From positions 1-64,000 of the forward strand of contig CACLZM010000001.1 of assembly GCA_902611415.1 (NCBI GenBank): DNA of 64,000 nucleotides. The letters run 5' to 3'. Below the pieces are notes generated by a model, which saw only the letters and a program-made list of their open reading frames with translations, did no database searches and was not told the DNA's origin. This document shows, piece by piece, positions 1 through 9,525 of this stretch. This stretch comes from an uncultured Alphaproteobacteria bacterium (GTDB lineage Bacteria; Pseudomonadota; Alphaproteobacteria; HIMB59). The position numbers and the translations under genes are program-made. How positions within the stretch are numbered: position 1 is the first letter of the stretch; each line of letters starts with the position of its first letter.

Positions 1-1
1 A

Positions 2-810
2 AAGTGTGTAGACACAGCCGAAAAAGCTGGAAAGCAAGATTATATTTTTGTTACTCTAAAAGCTCATTCAGTTCCGGGTTGTCTTGATGCATTTGAAGTT
101 CTTATGAAAGATGATACTTCATTTGTCTGGGGTGTGAATGGTATCCCATGGTGGTATTTCTACAATCACACTAATGCTGATTTCAAAGACAAAAAAGTTA
201 CCTCAGTTGATCCAGATGGAAGTCAATGGGATAGAATTGGCCCTGAAAAAATCATCGGCTGTATAGTTAATCCCGCATCAGAAGTTATCAAACCTGGCGT
301 TATTCAGCACTTAGAGGGAGATAAGTTTCAACTAGGAGAAATAAATGGAGAGGAAACAGATAGAATTAAAAATCTTTCTGAAACTTTAGAGAAAGCAGGC
401 TTTCAAGCACCTATAAGACCTAATATAAAAGGTGATATCTGGTTAAAACTTTTTGGTAATCTTTCTCTTAATCCTATTAGTGCACTTACAACATCTACAC
501 TAGTCAAAATTTGTAGTAACGACGAAGTCAGAGCCGTCATAAAAATATGATGAATGAAGCTCATGCAATTTCTCAAAATTTAGGAATAGACAAGCCTTTC
601 GATGTTGAGAGAAGAATTGATGCAGCTAAAGCAGTTGGCGAACATAAAACATCTATGCTCCAAGATTTAGAACGCGATAGACCTATGGAGATTGATGCTT
701 TAATCACCTCTGTTCAAGAGCTTGGAAAAATTACAAATGTTCCAACACCTACAATTGATACAGTTCTTGCTTTAACCAAACTAAGAGCCAAAGAAGCTAA
801 ATTATATTAG
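2..810 (+). pseudogene. 2-dehydropantoate 2-reductase-like gene, 5'-truncated by window edge and frameshifted
   Basis: The frame is open from base 2, so the N-terminal NADP-binding part lies outside the window. The first piece ends at a TGA (548-550) just after a segment reading EVRAVIK; the family continues here with a helix like MMNEAHAIS, and exactly that sequence opens the second piece at 547 in another frame. It then runs through a typical C-terminal domain (TSMLQDLERDRPMEID, PTPTIDTV). Adding one A to the run of five A near 542-546 would join them. Known family role: NADPH reduction of ketopantoate in pantothenate/CoA synthesis, although many paralogues act on other 2-oxoacids. It may be a real decay event or a homopolymer sequencing error. 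Its stop overlaps the convergent sucD stop by three bases within TTAG. Confidence 0.72.
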
Positions 811-1679
811 TTTAAAGCTTCTTTGATTGTCTCACCTAGCTTTGCTGGTGATTTGGATATATGAACTCCTGCTTCTTCTAAAGCACTAAACTTTGACTCT
901 GCTGTGCCTTTTCCACCAGAAATAATAGCACCTGCATGACCCATTCTTTTTCCAGCAGGAGCACTGGCACCAGCTATAAAAGAAGCAACTGGTTTTTTTA
1001 TTTCAGATTTTTTAATAAATTCTGCAGCTTCCTCTTCAGCAGTTCCACCAATCTCTCCAATCATTATGATACCTTCAGTTTCGGGATCTTTTAAAAAAAG
1101 ATCAAGGCAATCTATAAAGTTTGTTCCATTAATAGGATCACCCCCAATACCAATACAAGTCGATTGACCCAGACCTACTGCAGAAGTTTGTGCTACTGCT
1201 TCATATGTTAGTGTGCCAGATCTACTAACAACTCCTATTTTTCCTTTTTTGTGAATATGACCTGGCATAATGCCTATTTTACATTCATCAGGTGTAATTA
1301 TTCCAGGGCAGTTGGGTCCAATTAAACGCGATTTTGATTTTTCCAATTTTCTTTTTACTTGCATCATATCAAGAACTGGAACTCCTTCAGTTATACAAAC
1401 AATTAGTTCCATGTCTGCATCAATCGCTTCAATTATAGCACCAGCTGCAAAAGGTGGTGGAACGTATATTACAGTTGCATTTGCATCTGTGTTGTCTTTT
1501 GCCTCTTTAACACTATTAAACACAGGAAGCCCTAAATGCTCCTGGCCACCTTTCTTTGGTGTCACCCCACCAACCATTTGAGTTCCATATTTTATAGCTT
1601 GTTCTGAGTGAAATGTACCTTGAGAACCAGTAAAACCCTGGCAAATAACTTTTGTGTTTTTATTAATTAATACTGACAT
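807..1679 (-). CDS. sucD: Succinyl-CoA synthetase alpha subunit
   Basis: 290 residues, the normal length. The N-terminal CoA-binding Rossmann domain ([10 protein letters not shown] near 15-24) is followed by [10 protein letters not shown] near 121 and the phosphohistidine loop GHAGAI with His at about 248, matching the active-site His of the E. coli alpha subunit. It carries out reversible succinyl-CoA + Pi + NDP to succinate + NTP in the TCA cycle together with SucC. It lies 10 bases downstream of sucC on the same strand, clearly one transcription unit. The stop codon overlaps the convergent upstream gene. Confidence 0.97.
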   Translation of the reverse strand: MSVLINKNTKVICQGFTGSQGTFHSEQAIKYGTQMVGGVTPKKGGQEHLGLPVFNSVKEAKDNTDANATVIYVPPPFAAGAIIEAIDADMELIVCITEGVPVLDMMQVKRKLEKSKSRLIGPNCPGIITPDECKIGIMPGHIHKKGKIGVVSRSGTLTYEAVAQTSAVGLGQSTCIGIGGDPINGTNFIDCLDLFLKDPETEGIIMIGEIGGTAEEEAAEFIKKSEIKKPVASFIAGASAPAGKRMGHAGAIISGGKGTAESKFSALEEAGVHISKSPAKLGETIKEALN

Positions 1680-1689
1680 AATTTCTCCT

Positions 1690-2877
1690 TTAGTTTAAAG
1701 CCCTAACTGCCTTTTGAGCTGCATCTTCTAAATTATCTGCCGAAATAATTGACAACCCAGACTTATTTAAAATTTCTTTTCCTAAGTCAACATTGGTTCC
1801 TTCTAATCTTACCACCAATGGAACTTGAATAGATAGCTCTTTAGCTGCAGCTACCACACCCTCAGCGATAATGTCACATTTCATAATGCCACCAAAAATA
1901 TTTACCAAAATAGCTTTTACATTTGGATCTTGCAGAATTATAGAAAAAGCTTTTGCCACTCTTTCTTTTGTAGCTCCTCCTCCTACATCTAGAAAATTTG
2001 CAGGACTGCCACCATGTAATTTTATTATATCCATTGTTCCCATCGCAAGACCAGCTCCATTTACCATGCATCCAATTTGACCATCTAATTTGACGTAGTT
2101 AAGCTCATGTTTTGAAGCCTCAATCTCTGCAGGGTCCTCTTCAGTTTCATCTCTCATTGAAGCTACATCTTTATGTTTATAAAGCGCATTATCATCTATC
2201 GATACCTTCGCATCTAAAGCCAAAAAATTATCCTCACCAGTCAATACAAAAGGATTAACTTCTACTAAAGAGGCATCTGAAGACAAAAAGCTATTGTAAA
2301 TTTTTTGAATTTGATCACAAAAATCATTTGATAAGTCTTGATCAATCTTTAGACCTTCAGTTAATTTATTTAAACTATTTTGGTCAATTATACTGTCCCC
2401 AGGGACATTAACAGTAATAATTTTTTCAGGTTGCTTTTCTGCCACCTCCTCAATTTCCATACCACCCTCAGTAGAGGCTATGATTGAAATTGAAGATGAG
2501 GCTCTATCCACGAGCATACTTAGATAGTACTCTTTTTTGATATCACACCCTTCCTCAATATAAAGTCTATTTACCTGTTTTCCACTTGGACCAGTTTGTT
2601 TTGTAACTAAAGTTTTACCAAACATTTTTTTTGCATTGTCTTTGGCTTCATCTTTTGAGAAGCAAACTCTCACACCACCTTTGTCATCACCACAATCTGT
2701 AAATTTTCCAGCACCTCTTCCACCTGCATGAATTTGAGACTTCACAACCATAACGGGAGTTTGGATAGAGTCTACAGCAGCTTCTATATCGCTATCATCT
2801 AATACTGGGTAGCCATTTAAAACTCTAACGTTATTATTTTTTAATAATATTTTCGCTTGGTATTCGTGCAGATTCAT
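1690..2877 (-). CDS. sucC: Succinyl-CoA synthetase beta subunit (ADP-forming type)
   Basis: 395 residues with the family N-terminus MNLHEYQAK, an ATP-grasp nucleotide-binding domain ([16 protein letters not shown] near 45-60) and the C-terminal ligase domain with [13 protein letters not shown]. It pairs with SucD to form succinyl-CoA synthetase, cytoplasmic, TCA cycle. Its ATG overlaps the stop of the upstream qor-like gene in an ATGA arrangement, so translation of the three genes is probably coupled. The unusual partner is that qor-like reductase, since sucCD more often follows mdh or precedes sucAB in alphaproteobacteria. Confidence 0.97.
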   Translation of the reverse strand: MNLHEYQAKILLKNNNVRVLNGYPVLDDSDIEAAVDSIQTPVMVVKSQIHAGGRGAGKFTDCGDDKGGVRVCFSKDEAKDNAKKMFGKTLVTKQTGPSGKQVNRLYIEEGCDIKKEYYLSMLVDRASSSISIIASTEGGMEIEEVAEKQPEKIITVNVPGDSIIDQNSLNKLTEGLKIDQDLSNDFCDQIQKIYNSFLSSDASLVEVNPFVLTGEDNFLALDAKVSIDDNALYKHKDVASMRDETEEDPAEIEASKHELNYVKLDGQIGCMVNGAGLAMGTMDIIKLHGGSPANFLDVGGGATKERVAKAFSIILQDPNVKAILVNIFGGIMKCDIIAEGVVAAAKELSIQVPLVVRLEGTNVDLGKEILNKSGLSIISADNLEDAAQKAVRALN

Positions 2878-3884
2878 TTTTTTTCTCCTTTTATGCTTAA
2901 AACTATTTTTCCTATATGGTCAGATTTTTCCATAACCTCATGTGCTTTATTTACATCACTCATATTAAAAGTTTCAAAAATCGTTGGTTTATATTTATCA
3001 TTCTCTATCAAAGGCCATATTTCTTTGACAACCTGATCAACAATATTTCCCTTTTCAGAGGGAGATCTTGATCTTAATGTTGATCCAGATATTTTTAATT
3101 GTTTATTCATTATATGTAAAAGATTAGTTTCTCCTTTAATCCCACCAAGAGCAGCAATATAAGTAAGTCTTCCTTTAAAATTTAATATTTTTAAATTTTT
3201 TTTTAAGTAATCTCCTCCAACCATATCTAATATTACATCAACCTTTAATTTTTTCTCATTAAAATATTCTTCAAAATCTGTATCTTTGTAGTTAATAGCA
3301 TCAGTGGCTCCTAATTCGATACAACTCTTACATTTCCCACTCGTACCAGCTGTTACAAAAATATTTTTTGTATAGTTTTTAAGAATTGAAATAGCAGTTG
3401 TGCCGATACCACTACTTCCACCATGTATTAAAATCGCCTCATCTCTTTGAAATTTAGATACATTGAAAATATTCTCAAAAACAGTGAGTGTGGTCTCTGG
3501 TAAGCAGCCAGCTTCATGTAAATTTAAATTTTTTGGTAATGGCATTACTTGTTTCTCATTAACATTAACGTACTCCGCATATCCACCGCCTCCAAGAATT
3601 GCACAAACTTGGTCTCCTAAACTAAAGTTTTTTACTGACTTTCCTAATTTGGTAACTATTCCGGAACACTCTAATCCAATAATTTCACTCTCACCTGAGG
3701 GAGGTGGATAATGTCCGTTTTTTTGGAGAATATCTGCTCTGTTTATTCCAGAGAAATGAATTTCAATTTGGATTTGTTCATCAAGAGGGTCAGCGATCTC
3801 TTTTTCGTCTAGAAACAAACTTCCATCTTTATAATTTATAAACTTCAATTTAACTGCCTGTGGTATTTTGTATACATTATACAA
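2874..3884 (-). CDS. Zinc-independent quinone oxidoreductase / medium-chain reductase (PIG3 type)
   Basis: Medium-chain dehydrogenase/reductase without the structural zinc cysteine cluster. Segments [16 protein letters not shown] and IGLECSG near 50-80 and the nucleotide motif [10 protein letters not shown] near 153 are typical of NADPH:quinone reductases of the PIG3 (TP53I3) group. The first possible start is a TTG at 3884, but this lies inside a 17-base palindrome; a second TTG at 3848 (residue 13) gives an N-terminus (LKFINYKDG) closer to the family length, so I suspect 3848 is the true start. Physiological substrate unknown; quinones or conjugated carbonyls are usual. It is co-transcribed with sucCD through a 4-base overlap. 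Confidence 0.85.
   Translation of the reverse strand: MYNVYKIPQAVKLKFINYKDGSLFLDEKEIADPLDEQIQIEIHFSGINRADILQKNGHYPPPSGESEIIGLECSGIVTKLGKSVKNFSLGDQVCAILGGGGYAEYVNVNEKQVMPLPKNLNLHEAGCLPETTLTVFENIFNVSKFQRDEAILIHGGSSGIGTTAISILKNYTKNIFVTAGTSGKCKSCIELGATDAINYKDTDFEEYFNEKKLKVDVILDMVGGDYLKKNLKILNFKGRLTYIAALGGIKGETNLLHIMNKQLKISGSTLRSRSPSEKGNIVDQVVKEIWPLIENDKYKPTIFETFNMSDVNKAHEVMEKSDHIGKIVLSIKGEKK
3868..3884. promoter_or_regulatory. 17-base palindromic operator, copy 1 (probable GntR site)
   Basis: TTGTATA-CAT-TATACAA, a perfect inverted repeat with a 3-base spacer, in the divergent region between the qor-sucCD unit and tctC. The same architecture (TGGTATA-CAT-TATACCA) recurs at 7799-7815 upstream of the ThDP lyase, at the other end of a block that encodes a GntR/FCD regulator. 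The regulator assignment is inference from proximity and from the FadR-subfamily preference for TGGTNNACCA-like sites. Confidence 0.6.
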
Positions 3885-3970
3885 TTAAATAACACAATCA
3901 CTGTTGTAAATGTCAAGAAAATCAATGCTAAAACAAGGTTTTTTTCTAATTTTAAATAAATCCTAAATTA

Positions 3971-3991
3971 AGAATATATTTTTAATATTCT
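3971..3991. repeat. Inverted repeat upstream of tctC
   Basis: AGAATAT, a 7-base spacer, then ATATTCT, a perfect short inverted repeat 45 bases upstream of the tctC start codon. It could be a regulator site or a weak hairpin in the leader. Being made almost only of A and T, it may also be chance. Confidence 0.25.
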
Positions 3992-4035
3992 CTTAAATAG
4001 TTTATTGTACTGCTTAACCTATAGGAGGAAACAAT

Positions 4036-5013
4036 ATGTCAATAATCAAAAAATTAGCATTAGTTATTGTTTCACTTTCACTTGTCGCTGTTAGTTCAGT
4101 GTCTTCTGCGAAGCCTTTTAGTCCAAAGAAGCCAGTTGAACTTATTATCCCAGCTGGTCAAGGTGGTGGAGCTGACGAAATTGCTAGATTAGTTCAAGGT
4201 GTTATTGAAAAGAATGACTATGCGTCTAAGCCTGTGATTCCAATTAACAAAGCTGGTGGATCAGGTGGTGAGGCAATGACTTATGTTAAGAAAAAAGCTG
4301 GTGATGAGCACACACTTATCATCACTCTTAACAACGTTCTTACAACACCGGTTAACCAACCAGAATTAGGTATCGACTTCTTCAATGATTTCACACCTTT
4401 AGCAAGACTTATCACTGATACATTCTTAGTTTGGATTGCAACAGAAGGTAAGAACACTGCTGGTGTTGAAACTTTTGATGATTTCATCGACCTCGCAAGA
4501 GGAAATGGTCTAGTGATGGGTGGTACAGGAAGTATGTCTGAGGACGAATTACTTCTTGGTATGATGAGAGGTCAATTTGGATTTGATGCTAAGTATGTTC
4601 CATACAGCGGCGGTGGTGCTGTGGCAAAGGGACTTGTTGGTGGCGAGTCTGACTTCACATTAAACAACCCTTCAGAGCAAATGGGTTTCTATCAATCAGG
4701 TGACTCAAAAGCATTAGTTATGATGACTCCTGAGAGAAATCCTGCATTCCCTGAAGTACCATCTTCATATGAATTAGGTTATCCTGATCTTGAATACTAC
4801 ATGATGAGAGCATTTATGGCTCCAGCTGGTATTGATGCAGAGGTAGAGAAGTACTACACAGGACTTCTTCACACTGTTTATCATGATAACGAGTTCCAAA
4901 CTTTCAACATCGACGATGGAAAGTTAATGAGCTGGTTAGAGGGTTTTGGTCTTAAAGATTTCTTAGCAATCGAATATGCTAAGCACGGTGAGATCATTAA
5001 AAACTTTAACTAA
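4036..5013 (+). CDS. tctC: Tripartite tricarboxylate transporter, periplasmic binding protein (TctC family)
   Basis: 325 residues with a cleavable signal peptide (basic MSIIKK, a hydrophobic stretch, SSAK cleavage region near 25) followed by the TctC-family opening KPVELIIPAGQGGGADEIAR. A strong AGGAGG precedes the ATG. It captures a carboxylate in the periplasm and delivers it to the TctA/TctB membrane pair encoded directly downstream. TctC proteins bind varied substrates (citrate, dicarboxylates, aromatic acids), so the ligand cannot be read from sequence. The downstream formyl-CoA transferase trio makes oxalate or a small hydroxyacid a reasonable guess. G+C is somewhat higher than its neighbours, as is usual for a highly expressed binding protein. 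Confidence 0.92.
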   Translation: MSIIKKLALVIVSLSLVAVSSVSSAKPFSPKKPVELIIPAGQGGGADEIARLVQGVIEKNDYASKPVIPINKAGGSGGEAMTYVKKKAGDEHTLIITLNNVLTTPVNQPELGIDFFNDFTPLARLITDTFLVWIATEGKNTAGVETFDDFIDLARGNGLVMGGTGSMSEDELLLGMMRGQFGFDAKYVPYSGGGAVAKGLVGGESDFTLNNPSEQMGFYQSGDSKALVMMTPERNPAFPEVPSSYELGYPDLEYYMMRAFMAPAGIDAEVEKYYTGLLHTVYHDNEFQTFNIDDGKLMSWLEGFGLKDFLAIEYAKHGEIIKNFN

Positions 5014-5032
5014 TATTTAAATTAAGAGTGAT

Positions 5033-5557
5033 ATGAGCATAACAAACAAAATAACTGTCAAAAGAGCAGAAATTGCAGTGGCGGTTATTTTAGCGTTATG
5101 CTCAATCGCTCTGATGATTAAAAGTGCTGAGAATAGAATTACATGGAACGCGGAAGAAAACATGGGTGCGGGATTTCTTCCTTTTTACCTTTCTCTTGGC
5201 ATGTTTATTTGTACCGTCCTCACCATAATAAAATTTGTTCTAAAGAGGTCACCACAATCTAAAGATGACTCACCTTTTATTGATGCTGAAGCATTCAAAT
5301 ATATTGCAGTAACAATTATTTCATTAGTTATTTTAGTTTTAGCAATAGGCTACTTGGGAATTTACTTTTCACTTATCTTTTTTTTAGCTTTTTATCTTAG
5401 ATATTTTAGTTCTAAAAGTGTTCTATTTATATCTGTATTTTCTTTAATCACACCAGTTTTAACCTTTTTATTTTTTGAATGGCTTTTAAAAATACCTTTA
5501 CCTCAAGGTATTTCAGAGCCCTTATTTTATCCAGTATACGATTTTATGTATTCATAA
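5033..5557 (+). CDS. tctB: Tripartite tricarboxylate transporter, small membrane subunit (TctB family)
   Basis: 174 residues with about four predicted membrane helices (AEIAVAVILALCSIALMI, FYLSLGMFICTVLTIIKF, YIAVTIISLVILVLAIGYL, LFISVFSLITPVLTFLFF) and the glycine-containing NMGAGFLPF segment near 41-49 seen in TctB proteins. It lies between tctC and tctA with 19- and 28-base gaps, the standard order for this family. It is the poorly conserved small inner-membrane subunit that assembles with TctA; assignment rests on topology plus position. Confidence 0.88.
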   Translation: MSITNKITVKRAEIAVAVILALCSIALMIKSAENRITWNAEENMGAGFLPFYLSLGMFICTVLTIIKFVLKRSPQSKDDSPFIDAEAFKYIAVTIISLVILVLAIGYLGIYFSLIFFLAFYLRYFSSKSVLFISVFSLITPVLTFLFFEWLLKIPLPQGISEPLFYPVYDFMYS

Positions 5558-5585
5558 TGAGATTGGTAAAGTAAAGACATAAAAG

Positions 5586-7109
5586 ATGGATGTATTTATA
5601 CTTCTTTTAGAGGGAATTTTTGTATCCTTTCAACCCTTAAACCTTGGTCTTTTAATATTTGGCTGTCTAATTGGTTTATTCGTGGGTGCAATGCCTGGTC
5701 TCGGTTCAGTTAATGGTGTTGCAATACTTATTCCAATTACATTTATTATACCACCCACTGCAGCAATAATATTTTTAGCAGCTGTCTATTACGGCGCTAT
5801 GTATGGAGGTGCCATAAGTTCAGTTATGCTAGGTATACCTGGAGCTTCAACTGCAGTAGCTACAGTTTTTGATGGAAGACCCTTAGCTGTTAAAGGAGAA
5901 GCTATGACAGCTTTAACTGCAGCAGCAGTCGGTTCATTCGTTGGTGGTACCGTATCCGTTATTTTATTTACTTTATTTGCACCACCTCTGGCTGAGGTAG
6001 CACTAAGATTTAATGCGCCTGAAACCTTTGCATTAATGGTAATGGCATTTGCAACATTTGTTGGCTTAGGTGGAGATGACGTTCCAAAAACTATTTTTTC
6101 TATATTAATTGGATTAGCTTTATCAACTATAGGCTTAGATCTAATTACAGGAAAGCCAAGATTAATTTTCTTTAATATCCCTGGATTTCTTCATGGAATT
6201 AATTTCCTTGTACTTGCTATCGGAATTTACGGAATTGGCGAAATGCTTTGGACCCTTGAAGAAACAAAAGGTAAAGTTCAAATGTCAAAATTATCAGTCA
6301 ATATGAAGGAAGTTGGAAGAGCATTTGGCGCTCTTAAAAAAACTATAATGGCTATGAACATTGGTTCTTTTCTAGGTTTCTTTGTAGGAATTCTCCCTGC
6401 TGCAGGTGCCACACCGGCATCACTTATGTCATATGGAATTACAAAACAATTATCAAAAAATTCAAAAGAATTTGGTTCAGGTGTCCCTGCTGGAGTTGTT
6501 GCTCCAGAATGCGCAAATAATTCTGCTAGCACTGGAAGCATGCTCCCTATGTTAACATTAGGTATTCCAGGGTCACCTACAACTGCTATTTTACTTGGGG
6601 GGATGATTTTATGGGGACTTACACCAGGCCCTCTTTTATTCACTCAAGAGCCCGAGTTTGTTTGGGGCTTAATTGGTAGTCTTTACATTGCTAACTTCTT
6701 TACACTGGTTTTAAATATTGCGTTAATTCCAGCATTTTTAATGGTATTAAGGATACCATTTGCCATCTTGGCCCCGGTTATTTTTGTTCTTTGTGTAACA
6801 GGCGGTTATGCACCTACACAAAGTCTTCACGACGTATGGTTAATGTTGCTATTCGGTTTTGCTGGATACATTTTGAGAAAATTAGATTACCCTGTGGCAC
6901 CAGCTGTTTTATCTATTGTTCTTGGTCCATTAGCTGAAAAAGCTTTAAGACAGTCTCTAATTTTATCTGATGGTAGTATGGGAATATTCTTTGATATGTC
7001 AGAAAAACCTATTGCTGCAATCATAATGTATATTGCAATTGTACTTTTAATTATGCCAGCATTTGGCCCTCTCTATAGAAAATTTTTTAAAAAAGCACAG
7101 ACTACTTAA
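5586..7109 (+). CDS. tctA: Tripartite tricarboxylate transporter, large membrane subunit (TctA family)
   Basis: 507 residues, about 11-12 membrane helices, the normal length for TctA. Signature glycine-rich loops are present: GLFVGAMPGLGSVNG near 31-45, YGAMYGGAISSVMLGIPG near 69-86, and the second repeat GFFVGILPAAGATPASLMSYG with PECANNSASTGSMLPMLTLGIPG. This is the channel-forming, ion-coupled subunit. Its TAA is followed with no gap by the ATG of the GntR regulator, so the transporter and regulator genes share a transcript. Confidence 0.95.
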   Translation: MDVFILLLEGIFVSFQPLNLGLLIFGCLIGLFVGAMPGLGSVNGVAILIPITFIIPPTAAIIFLAAVYYGAMYGGAISSVMLGIPGASTAVATVFDGRPLAVKGEAMTALTAAAVGSFVGGTVSVILFTLFAPPLAEVALRFNAPETFALMVMAFATFVGLGGDDVPKTIFSILIGLALSTIGLDLITGKPRLIFFNIPGFLHGINFLVLAIGIYGIGEMLWTLEETKGKVQMSKLSVNMKEVGRAFGALKKTIMAMNIGSFLGFFVGILPAAGATPASLMSYGITKQLSKNSKEFGSGVPAGVVAPECANNSASTGSMLPMLTLGIPGSPTTAILLGGMILWGLTPGPLLFTQEPEFVWGLIGSLYIANFFTLVLNIALIPAFLMVLRIPFAILAPVIFVLCVTGGYAPTQSLHDVWLMLLFGFAGYILRKLDYPVAPAVLSIVLGPLAEKALRQSLILSDGSMGIFFDMSEKPIAAIIMYIAIVLLIMPAFGPLYRKFFKKAQTT

Positions 7110-7769
7110 ATGATCCAAAAAATAGGACCGGTAAACCTAAAAGGTAAGGTATACGACTCACTAAAAAAATATATTTTGTCACTTAATATATATTTAAAAC
7201 AAAGTGATTTTCATCTAGATGAAAGACAATTGTCTGAAAAGCTAGGAGTTAGTCGGACACCTATTCGAGAAGCTGTTGCTAAATTAGAGCAAGAGGGAAT
7301 TGTTAAAACAGTTCCAAGAAGAGGCGTATTTGTGCACAGAAAATCAAAAAAAGAATTGATTGATATTGTAACTGTATGGGCAGGTCTAGAGGGTTATGCA
7401 GCTCATTTAATTATTGCTAATTCCACTAAAGATGAGATTGAAAGTTTAAATAAGTATTGTCATTACTCAAAAGAGAACGTTTTGTCTGAACTTGATAACT
7501 ACTCAAATGATAATATTAAATTTCATAATCAAATTATGAAATTAACTAAAGTAAAATTAATGGGAGAAATTTTAGAGTCACAGTTAATTCATTTACAATA
7601 CTTGAGGAAAAAATTTGTAATAGAGTCACATAGAGCTGTGAAATCAATTGATGAACATAATGACATTGTTAGATCTCTTGTCGCAGGCCAGGGATCAAAA
7701 GCAGAAAAACTTCTTAAAAATCATGCACTTACTTTAGTTGATAAGATACAAGAAAGCATTAATTCATAA
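7110..7769 (+). CDS. GntR-family transcriptional regulator with FCD domain
   Basis: 219 residues. The N-terminal winged helix has the GntR signature LDERQLSEKLGVSRTPIREAVAKLEQEGIV (near 37-66) and VPRRGVFV. The all-alpha FCD ligand domain follows, with histidines in positions typical of metal/carboxylate binding (KFHNQIMKL, DEHNDIVRSL). It starts immediately at the tctA stop. The perfect palindromes at 3868-3884 and 7799-7815 bracket the transporter-regulator block and are plausible targets, which would make it the local carboxylate-responsive repressor of tctCBA and of the lyase/CoA-transferase genes. Ligand unknown. Confidence 0.93.
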   Translation: MIQKIGPVNLKGKVYDSLKKYILSLNIYLKQSDFHLDERQLSEKLGVSRTPIREAVAKLEQEGIVKTVPRRGVFVHRKSKKELIDIVTVWAGLEGYAAHLIIANSTKDEIESLNKYCHYSKENVLSELDNYSNDNIKFHNQIMKLTKVKLMGEILESQLIHLQYLRKKFVIESHRAVKSIDEHNDIVRSLVAGQGSKAEKLLKNHALTLVDKIQESINS

Positions 7770-7798
7770 GGCAAAATTCTTTGCAAGACCTCTAAATC

Positions 7799-7815
7799 TG
7801 GTATACATTATACCA
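7799..7815. promoter_or_regulatory. 17-base palindromic operator, copy 2 (probable GntR site)
   Basis: TGGTATA-CAT-TATACCA, a perfect inverted repeat with the same 3-base CAT spacer as copy 1, placed 17 bases before the ThDP lyase start codon. A GAGAGG ribosome binding site follows directly. Its position suggests it controls the lyase-frc-formyltransferase part of the locus. Confidence 0.65.
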
Positions 7816-7832
7816 CCAGGGAGAGGTAAAAA

Positions 7833-9509
7833 ATGTCTACAGGATCTAACGAACAAATGATAACTGGCGGAGAGCTGGTTGCTAAAGCCCTTAAAGCAGA
7901 GGGAGTTGAGGTTATTTACACTTTATGTGGGGGACACATTATTGATATTTACAATGGATGTCTAAACGAAGGAATTAAAATTATTGACGTACGTCATGAA
8001 GAAGTTGCCTCTCATGCAGCTGATGGTTATGCAAGAATGACAGGTAAACCTGGGTGTGCAGTTGTAACTGCTGGACCAGGCACGACACATGCATTAACAG
8101 GAGTAGCAAATGCTTTTAGAGCTGAAATCCCAATGCTTTTAATAGGAGGACAAAGTTCACTCACACAACATAAAATGGGATCTTTACAAGATTTACCCCA
8201 CGTAGACATGATGCAACCAATTACAAAATTTGCAGCAACTGTAATGTCAACCGAGAGATGTGCAGACATGGTATCAATGGCTTTTAGGGAAACTAGAAAT
8301 GGATCTTTTGGCCCATCATTTTTAGAAATTCCTAGAGACATACTTGACTCTTCAATTCCAATGAGCAAAGCCGTCTTACCAGAAGCTGGAAAATATAGTG
8401 CTTCATCAAAAACATTAGCAGACCCAGTAGATGTACAAAAAGCTGCAGACATAATTTCAAATGCAGAGAGACCATGCATACTTTTAGGTCAACAGGTTTG
8501 GACTTGCCAATCTACTAAAGATGCAATTGACTTTGTTAAAAATATGAATATCCCTGCTTATTTAAATGGTGCTGCAAGAGGTTCAATGCCTCCTGGAGAC
8601 CCACATCACTTTCACAGAACAAGAAGAAATGCCTTTACCAAGTCAGATTGTATTATAATTGTTGGAACACCTTTTGATTTTAGAATGGGTTACGGAAAAA
8701 GATTAAATCCTAACGCAACTGTTATTCAAATTGATATGGACTATAGAACTGTAGGAAAAAATAGAGATATATCACTTGGTTTAGTTGGACATATAGGAAC
8801 AACTCTAAAGGCTATCTCTGAAGCAGGAACAAAAAAAGATCGATCAGATTGGTTTAATGAACTTCGATCTGGAGAAGAGGCAGCTTTAGAAAAATTGATG
8901 CCTACATTTACAACAGATAAATCTCCTATTAGTCCTTATAGAGTAGCTTGGGAACTCAACCAGTTTTTAAATGATGATACTATATACATAGGTGATGGAG
9001 GAGACGTTGTAACCATAAGCGCTCAAGCAGTTCAACCTAGAATGCCTGGTGCTTGGATGGACCCAGGGCCTCTTGGAACTTTAGGTGTCGGAGTACCATA
9101 CGCGCTTGCAGCCAAATTAGCTGCACCTGAAAAAGAAATTCTTTTATATTGTGGTGATGGTGCTTTTTCGATGACCGGAATGGATTTCGAGGCTTTTGTC
9201 AGACACAAAGCACCTGTTTTAACAGTTATTGGTAATAACTCTGCTCAAAACCAGATCAGATTTGGTCAAATTATGAAGTATGGTGAAGATAAAGGAAATG
9301 TTGGAAATATCTTGGGTGATGTTAACTTTGATGAGTTTGCAAAAATCTTTGGTGGTCATGGCGAAGCTGTTAGAGAAGCAAAAGAAATACAACCTGCCCT
9401 TCAAAGAGCCAGAGAAGCCGTAAAGTCAGGTATACCTGCAATCGTAAATATTTGGGTGGATAAAGAAGAATTTGCTCCTGGTACAAAAAACCAGACTATG
9501 TACAAATAA
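7833..9509 (+). CDS. ThDP-dependent oxalyl-CoA decarboxylase / 2-hydroxyacyl-CoA lyase-like enzyme
   Basis: 558 residues in the acetolactate-synthase-like ThDP family: N-terminal pyrimidine domain with RHEEVASHAADGYARMTG (the ThDP-activating Glu is about residue 56), a central domain with a nucleotide-like fold, and the C-terminal pyrophosphate domain with GDGAFSMTGMDFE about 30 residues before the NN pair. True acetolactate synthase is unlikely because a Frc-like CoA transferase is next door. Oxalyl-CoA decarboxylase and 2-hydroxyacyl-CoA lyase both release formyl-CoA and fit that partner. I do not see the Tyr-Glu pair that Oxalobacter Oxc has in the SSERE region (here GGQSSLTQHKMG), so substrate identity is open. 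Confidence 0.75.
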   Translation: MSTGSNEQMITGGELVAKALKAEGVEVIYTLCGGHIIDIYNGCLNEGIKIIDVRHEEVASHAADGYARMTGKPGCAVVTAGPGTTHALTGVANAFRAEIPMLLIGGQSSLTQHKMGSLQDLPHVDMMQPITKFAATVMSTERCADMVSMAFRETRNGSFGPSFLEIPRDILDSSIPMSKAVLPEAGKYSASSKTLADPVDVQKAADIISNAERPCILLGQQVWTCQSTKDAIDFVKNMNIPAYLNGAARGSMPPGDPHHFHRTRRNAFTKSDCIIIVGTPFDFRMGYGKRLNPNATVIQIDMDYRTVGKNRDISLGLVGHIGTTLKAISEAGTKKDRSDWFNELRSGEEAALEKLMPTFTTDKSPISPYRVAWELNQFLNDDTIYIGDGGDVVTISAQAVQPRMPGAWMDPGPLGTLGVGVPYALAAKLAAPEKEILLYCGDGAFSMTGMDFEAFVRHKAPVLTVIGNNSAQNQIRFGQIMKYGEDKGNVGNILGDVNFDEFAKIFGGHGEAVREAKEIQPALQRAREAVKSGIPAIVNIWVDKEEFAPGTKNQTMYK

Positions 9510-9525
9510 ACTTTAGGAGGAAACT

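Noticed and set aside
547-810. Separate 87-residue gene
   Set aside because: Its sequence is the C-terminal domain of the ketopantoate reductase-like protein that ends prematurely at 550; it is the same gene after a frameshift.
7833-9509. Acetolactate synthase (ilvB/ilvG)
   Set aside because: Family similarity is real, but no ilvN or ilvC is adjacent and the next gene is a Frc-like CoA transferase.
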